From Leptolyngbyaceae cyanobacterium M65_K2018_010 (GTDB lineage Bacteria; Cyanobacteriota; Cyanobacteriia; Phormidesmidales; Phormidesmidaceae), in assembly GCA_015295885.1 (NCBI GenBank), contig DVEE01000396.1, positions 1-8,869 on the forward strand: a stretch of DNA of 8,869 bases, read 5' to 3'. The position numbers were made by a program, and so were the translations under genes. Shown here in pieces: positions 5,570-8,869 of this stretch; positions within the stretch are counted from its first letter, which is position 1; every line of letters starts with the position of its first letter. The notes under the pieces are model-generated. The model made no database searches and was not told the DNA's origin. It was given only the letters and a program-made list of their open reading frames with translations.

Positions 5570-7846
5570 TCAAACTCCACTAATAGCGTAGTTAAAGCCG
5601 AAGGTGACCCACTGGTCCTGGGGCAGGGCATAGAAGTCGCCGGTTAACCCTGTACTCCCGGCCCAGTTGGCATCACTGAGATCCGCTAAAAGAGCCTGGG
5701 CCAGCTTCAGGGGTTGACTGACAGGACGAAGTTCAGTCTGAAGGGGAGAGGGGTTGCCATCTTGTTCCAGCACTTCGAAGCAATGCTGGAAAGGACGGAC
5801 ACTGAGAACGAGATAAGTTTCCATTGAACCGGTGGCAGGTAACCCCCAACCCGCCGGATCATTGGGAATCGAGCGGGTCTGGCGGGGGGCCAGGGCCGGC
5901 CCCCGGTGACTGAGGACCGTCCCTTCCTGGGGAGATACCGTCTCGGGGAAAACCATCAGGGCTGAGCAAGATCCCTGACTCTCAAAGCTCACCACCAGTA
6001 CATGCAGGGGGGAATCGCTCCGATTGGCCAGCCGGTAGAGAAGGCGTGTATCGCGGGCCAATTCTAGCCGGTCTAGGTGATCCCCTGGGTTGGCATTGGC
6101 CTTACCTAGGGTGCGGGAAATTAAGTGGATCGGTTGGCTCCGTTCCGTTTGCTGGTGCCCCAGGATCTTAGCCTTGGGTTGGGTGGCTTCTAGGGTGGCC
6201 GTGACTGCTAACCAGGAGGCACTACGGTTTTCGGTGAGGCGTACCAATTTCACCGCCAGGAGCGATCGCAGTTGGGGGGTAAGCCGACCAATCGCGGTTT
6301 TCACGGCTTCTTCCTTGGCCAGCATGGTGCCGGGTACCAGGGTGCGATTGGGGGCAAACAACCCATAGCTACTCTCTGCGGGGGAGGCACTGTCAGGTTG
6401 GGGGGAGAGGCTGTTGTCTGGGGCCGAGGGCAGGGCGGCAGTTAAGGTTGCAACGGGCCCCACCGGCAAGCGGCCAAATAGACAGTCTGCTTTTCTCTCC
6501 CCGGCGGTAATAGAGGCCACAAAGGGGAGGCTGGCCAGGGCACTGGTCGCATCCACCCGCTCCACCCGTTTAAGCTGGCTATCCAAAGCCACCACCAGGG
6601 CGATCGACTGGGGCAACAGCCGCAACTTCTCGTAAAGGGGTTGGGGGGTGGTGGGTAGGGTGGCCTGGGTATCCACGGGTTTGGCGGTGCCCTTAAGCCC
6701 GGTGCGCGACTCTAGCCTTAGCTCTAGGGCAGGGGAGGTGGGGTCATGGCTACCCTGAGGCGGTGCCGTCACAAACCGAGTCCCCGGTTGCAGGTAGCTG
6801 AGTAGCTGCGGTTCTACTCCCCCCAACCATAGCCCCAGTGGTCGCTCTCCCCCCTTAGCCGGCAGGAAAACCCCATCGGCGGGGGGCAGGGCGGCAGGTG
6901 GGCTGTAGGGGGTAACCCCGGCCTTAGCCAGGCGTTGCTCCTCTAGGGTGGGGTGTTGGTCAGGCCCTACCCACCGGTGGAGCCGATCCCCCAATTGCTG
7001 GATGAATATCTGGGGGTTGGGGTTAGGCAGGGCTTCCCATAGGCTCTGGGTCAAGGCATAGGTCAGCAAGCCGGCGCTAAATCCGTCCCACTGGCCTTCT
7101 AGCACCAGGGTGCCGGGTTGGCCAGCGCGCAACAGCAGACCTGGCCAGGGGGGCAACCCGCTTGAGAGGGCTGGAACTTCGCCCCGCCAGTCCGTCGGTA
7201 GCACTCCCATGGGTACGGTGGGACGCGATCGCACCTTCAGGTTGCCCCAGCGGAGATAGCCGCCATCCTGCCCCCCCGCATCGATGACCGTGGTCAGGTT
7301 GGGCGTAGCCAGGCGCTGCAACTGGGCCACCACTTCAGCCTCCAGCAAATCCGCCAAGGCGGGTTTTTCTTCGCTGGGTAAACGGCTATCAAAGGTGACC
7401 CAAGCCATCTGGCTCGGACCGGCCTGCCCCTCTAGGCGGACCTGGCTGCCATAGCCGCTGAAGTGCAGCAGCACCACATCATCACTTTGGCTCGATTGCA
7501 CCAGGTGCTCTTCAATGGCCTGCAAAATTCCAGCCCGGCTAGCCTCCTGGCCAGTGAGCGTGAGAATATCGCTGGCTTGAAAGCCGAACCGATGGATCAG
7601 CAGTTGCCGTTGCAACTCCACATCGGTCAAGCACCCCCTCAAGGCAACCTCCTGAGCCAGAATCGGGTCAATCGCCCGCTCAGGGTATTGATTAATGCCA
7701 ATCAACAGGGCAAGCTTGCGACGGCTCGACTTAGCTAGGGCCTGAGAGTACTGACCCGGCCCCGGCCCTAGAACGGTTCCACCGACCCCCAAGGCGGCTA
7801 GGGCTCGGCTGGTCTGTTGCAAAAACGCCCGTCGTTTGAGTCCCAC
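5570..7846 (-). CDS. Caspase-like (orthocaspase/peptidase C14 fold) protein with Tat signal, predicted catalytically dead
   Basis: 758 residues. The N-terminus has a twin-arginine signal (KRRAFLQQ, residues 4-11, then ALAALGVGGTVLG), so export in the folded state is expected. The caspase domain starts at about residue 43 (RRKLALLIGINQYP) and continues with LRGCLTDVELQRQLLIHRFGF, ending near 270. The motif that normally holds the catalytic histidine, HxSGHG, reads HFSGYG at 128-133, so Tyr132 replaces His. The catalytic cysteine motif, normally D-S-C-H-S-G, reads D-A-G-G-Q-D at 189-194, so Gly191 replaces Cys. The central part is Pro-rich (467-492). The C-terminal region (about 585-690, including TRLLYRLANRSDSPLHVLVVSFESQG) resembles the DUF4384 domain often attached to cyanobacterial caspase homologues. 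The start is GTG at 7846-7844: it follows the ATP sulfurylase stop by 18 bp, no ATG is available in this frame, and it sets the Tat motif at the proper distance. An AAGGGG lies 14 bases upstream. A repeat core is embedded at residues 329-332 (A-K-G-G is at 330-333 by frame). Confidence 0.88.
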   Translation of the reverse strand: MGLKRRAFLQQTSRALAALGVGGTVLGPGPGQYSQALAKSSRRKLALLIGINQYPERAIDPILAQEVALRGCLTDVELQRQLLIHRFGFQASDILTLTGQEASRAGILQAIEEHLVQSSQSDDVVLLHFSGYGSQVRLEGQAGPSQMAWVTFDSRLPSEEKPALADLLEAEVVAQLQRLATPNLTTVIDAGGQDGGYLRWGNLKVRSRPTVPMGVLPTDWRGEVPALSSGLPPWPGLLLRAGQPGTLVLEGQWDGFSAGLLTYALTQSLWEALPNPNPQIFIQQLGDRLHRWVGPDQHPTLEEQRLAKAGVTPYSPPAALPPADGVFLPAKGGERPLGLWLGGVEPQLLSYLQPGTRFVTAPPQGSHDPTSPALELRLESRTGLKGTAKPVDTQATLPTTPQPLYEKLRLLPQSIALVVALDSQLKRVERVDATSALASLPFVASITAGERKADCLFGRLPVGPVATLTAALPSAPDNSLSPQPDSASPAESSYGLFAPNRTLVPGTMLAKEEAVKTAIGRLTPQLRSLLAVKLVRLTENRSASWLAVTATLEATQPKAKILGHQQTERSQPIHLISRTLGKANANPGDHLDRLELARDTRLLYRLANRSDSPLHVLVVSFESQGSCSALMVFPETVSPQEGTVLSHRGPALAPRQTRSIPNDPAGWGLPATGSMETYLVLSVRPFQHCFEVLEQDGNPSPLQTELRPVSQPLKLAQALLADLSDANWAGSTGLTGDFYALPQDQWVTFGFNYAISGV
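6847..6859 (-). repeat. Copy of GCTAAGGGGGGAG repeat core inside the caspase-like gene
   Basis: Read on the minus strand these 13 bases are identical to 3391-3403 on the plus strand. In both genes they are read in the frame giving Ala-Lys-Gly-Gly, in the contexts F-L-P-A-K-G-G-E-R here and T-P-A-K-G-G-G-E-R in the oxoprolinase. This suggests two members of one small dispersed repeat family, although 13 bases with a G run could arise by chance. Confidence 0.5.
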
Positions 7847-7864
7847 CCCGTTGTTTGCATCCCC

Positions 7865-8869
7865 TTAACTGACGGCTTCGGGAACCCGCATAGCCTTCGC
7901 CAATTCTGCCGCAACCTCAGGACGAGAGAACTCAGGGGGGGGCAACTCACCCCGGCGTAGCATTTCTCGGACCTTAGTGCCCGACAGATGAATTCGCTCT
8001 TCCTTAGTACTAGGGCTCGTCTTAGAAGTTGCCATGCCACCGGTGCGGGTGCAGTAGAAGGCATGTTCAAACTTCATCGGTACAATACCCAATTCACCCG
8101 GCTCGAACTCATCAAAGATATGCTGAGCGTCGTAGGTGCCGTAGTAGTCGCCCACGCCGGCATGATCTCGGCCCACGATGAAATGGGTACAGCCGTAGTT
8201 CTTGCGAATCAGGGCATGGAAAATGGCTTCCCTAGGCCCAGCGTAGCGCATTGCCGACGGGTTGATCGCAAGAATCACCCGATCCTGGGGGAAGTAATGG
8301 GCCAACATAATTTCGTAGCAGCGCATCCGCACATCCGCAGGAATGTCGTCAGACTTAGTCGCCCCTACCAAGGGGTGCAAAAACAGGCCATCAACGGTTT
8401 CTAGGGCGCATTTTTGAATGTACTCGTGGGCTCGGTGAATCGGATTGCGGGTTTGAAACCCCACCACGGTTTGCCAATCCCGTTGGCGAAAAAGAGCCCG
8501 GGACTGGGCTGGGTCGATTTGATACTGGGGAAAGAGGGGATGGGGATCGCCCTCCATCAGCCACACTGGGCCTGCCAGGTTTACGTTGCCCTGCTCGTAC
8601 ACCACCTTGACACCGGGGTGTTTGTCTTCGTCGGTGCGGTAAACCTGGATGGCTTCGCGGGTTTTGTCGTAGGTATATTTCTCAGTTAGTTCCAGCACCC
8701 CAACAAAGCGGCCGGTGGGGTCATCTAGGCGAACCCAATCACCTTCCTGTAGTGGGGCTGCCGTGGCTTCATCCACGGATAGGGTGACCGGAATTGCCCA
8801 GGGTAGTCCATTGGCTAGGCGCATATCGGTGACCACCGTGGCGTAGTCGGCTTGCCCCATAAAGCCATC
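7865..8869 (-). CDS. sat: Sulfate adenylyltransferase (ATP sulfurylase), N-terminus cut by right edge
   Basis: It makes adenosine 5'-phosphosulfate and pyrophosphate from ATP and sulfate, the first step of assimilatory sulfate reduction, in the cytoplasm. The 334 codons before the stop lie in the window. The frame continues beyond the edge, and the ATG at 8860-8858 is internal, because the preceding codons read D-G-F ahead of MGQADY, as expected inside this family (about 390 residues, so roughly 55 are missing). Numbering from that Met, the active-site motif QTRNPIHRAHE is at 136-146, followed by LVGATKSDDIPADVRMRCYE, INPSAMRYAGPREA at 199-212, GRDHAGVG at 230-237 and the C-terminal HLSGTKVREMLRRGE at 291-305. 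No C-terminal APS-kinase domain follows. The stop TAA at 7867-7865 is in the same frame as the caspase-like gene that starts 18 bp later; the two are probably co-transcribed. Confidence 0.96.
   Translation of the reverse strand, partial: DGFMGQADYATVVTDMRLANGLPWAIPVTLSVDEATAAPLQEGDWVRLDDPTGRFVGVLELTEKYTYDKTREAIQVYRTDEDKHPGVKVVYEQGNVNLAGPVWLMEGDPHPLFPQYQIDPAQSRALFRQRDWQTVVGFQTRNPIHRAHEYIQKCALETVDGLFLHPLVGATKSDDIPADVRMRCYEIMLAHYFPQDRVILAINPSAMRYAGPREAIFHALIRKNYGCTHFIVGRDHAGVGDYYGTYDAQHIFDEFEPGELGIVPMKFEHAFYCTRTGGMATSKTSPSTKEERIHLSGTKVREMLRRGELPPPEFSRPEVAAELAKAMRVPEAVS

Larger units (their letters stand above)
1033..7232. repeat. HIP1 octamers (GCGATCGC), seven dispersed copies
   Basis: Perfect GCGATCGC palindromes lie at 1033-1040 (fcl), 1889-1896, 3222-3229, 3767-3774 and 4187-4194 (oxoprolinase), and 6262-6269 and 7225-7232 (caspase-like gene). 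This is about one per 1.3 kb, far above chance, and is a well-known signature of cyanobacterial genomes. All are inside coding regions. The feature span only marks the first and last copies. Confidence 0.95.

Noticed and set aside
7798..8070. Minus-strand frame bridging the end of sat and the start of the caspase-like gene
   Set aside because: It is a different frame across the highly conserved C-terminus of sat and the Tat signal of the next gene, so it is a shadow frame.

Overview
The window looks like cyanobacterial chromosome. Seven perfect HIP1 octamers (GCGATCGC) lie in 8.9 kb, short tandem heptamer and AAAATTC-type repeats of cyanobacterial style occur, and the protein set is cyanobacterial (orthocaspase-like protein with a Tat signal, fused oxoprolinase, ATP sulfurylase). 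The base composition is GC-rich and the coding density is high. I would guess a filamentous or Leptolyngbya-like lineage, but the genus cannot be fixed from this sequence.

Layout. On the minus strand at the left edge are the first 50 codons of an MFS-type transporter. It starts with TTG two bases after the stop of a small two-helix membrane protein of about 62 residues. Upstream of these on the same strand is a complete GDP-L-fucose synthase (510-1451). A 169-bp divergent intergenic region separates it from a very long plus-strand gene (1621-5502) encoding a 1293-residue 5-oxoprolinase/hydantoinase with HyuA and HyuB halves fused. That gene converges on a minus-strand block: a 758-residue Tat-targeted caspase-like protein (5570-7846), preceded by ATP sulfurylase (7865 to the right edge, N-terminus cut off). 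Only 18 bp separate the last two genes, so they are probably co-transcribed from a promoter outside the window.

How the genes fit together. ATP sulfurylase feeds sulfate into cysteine and hence glutathione synthesis. 5-Oxoprolinase returns the 5-oxoproline product of glutathione turnover to glutamate. The two are metabolically adjacent but transcribed convergently, so this is a thematic link and not an operon. GDP-fucose synthase belongs to cell-surface glycan precursor supply.

Most interesting points. (1) The caspase-like protein appears to have lost both catalytic residues (Tyr for His, Gly for Cys), making it a predicted pseudo-orthocaspase. (2) The oxoprolinase gene carries four short repeat-derived segments that keep the reading frame and are apparently translated, at sites that look like loops or a domain junction. 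(3) A 13-base core from one of these repeats recurs inside the caspase-like gene, read in the same frame as Ala-Lys-Gly-Gly. I found no RNA genes, CRISPR arrays, insertion sequences or phage genes.
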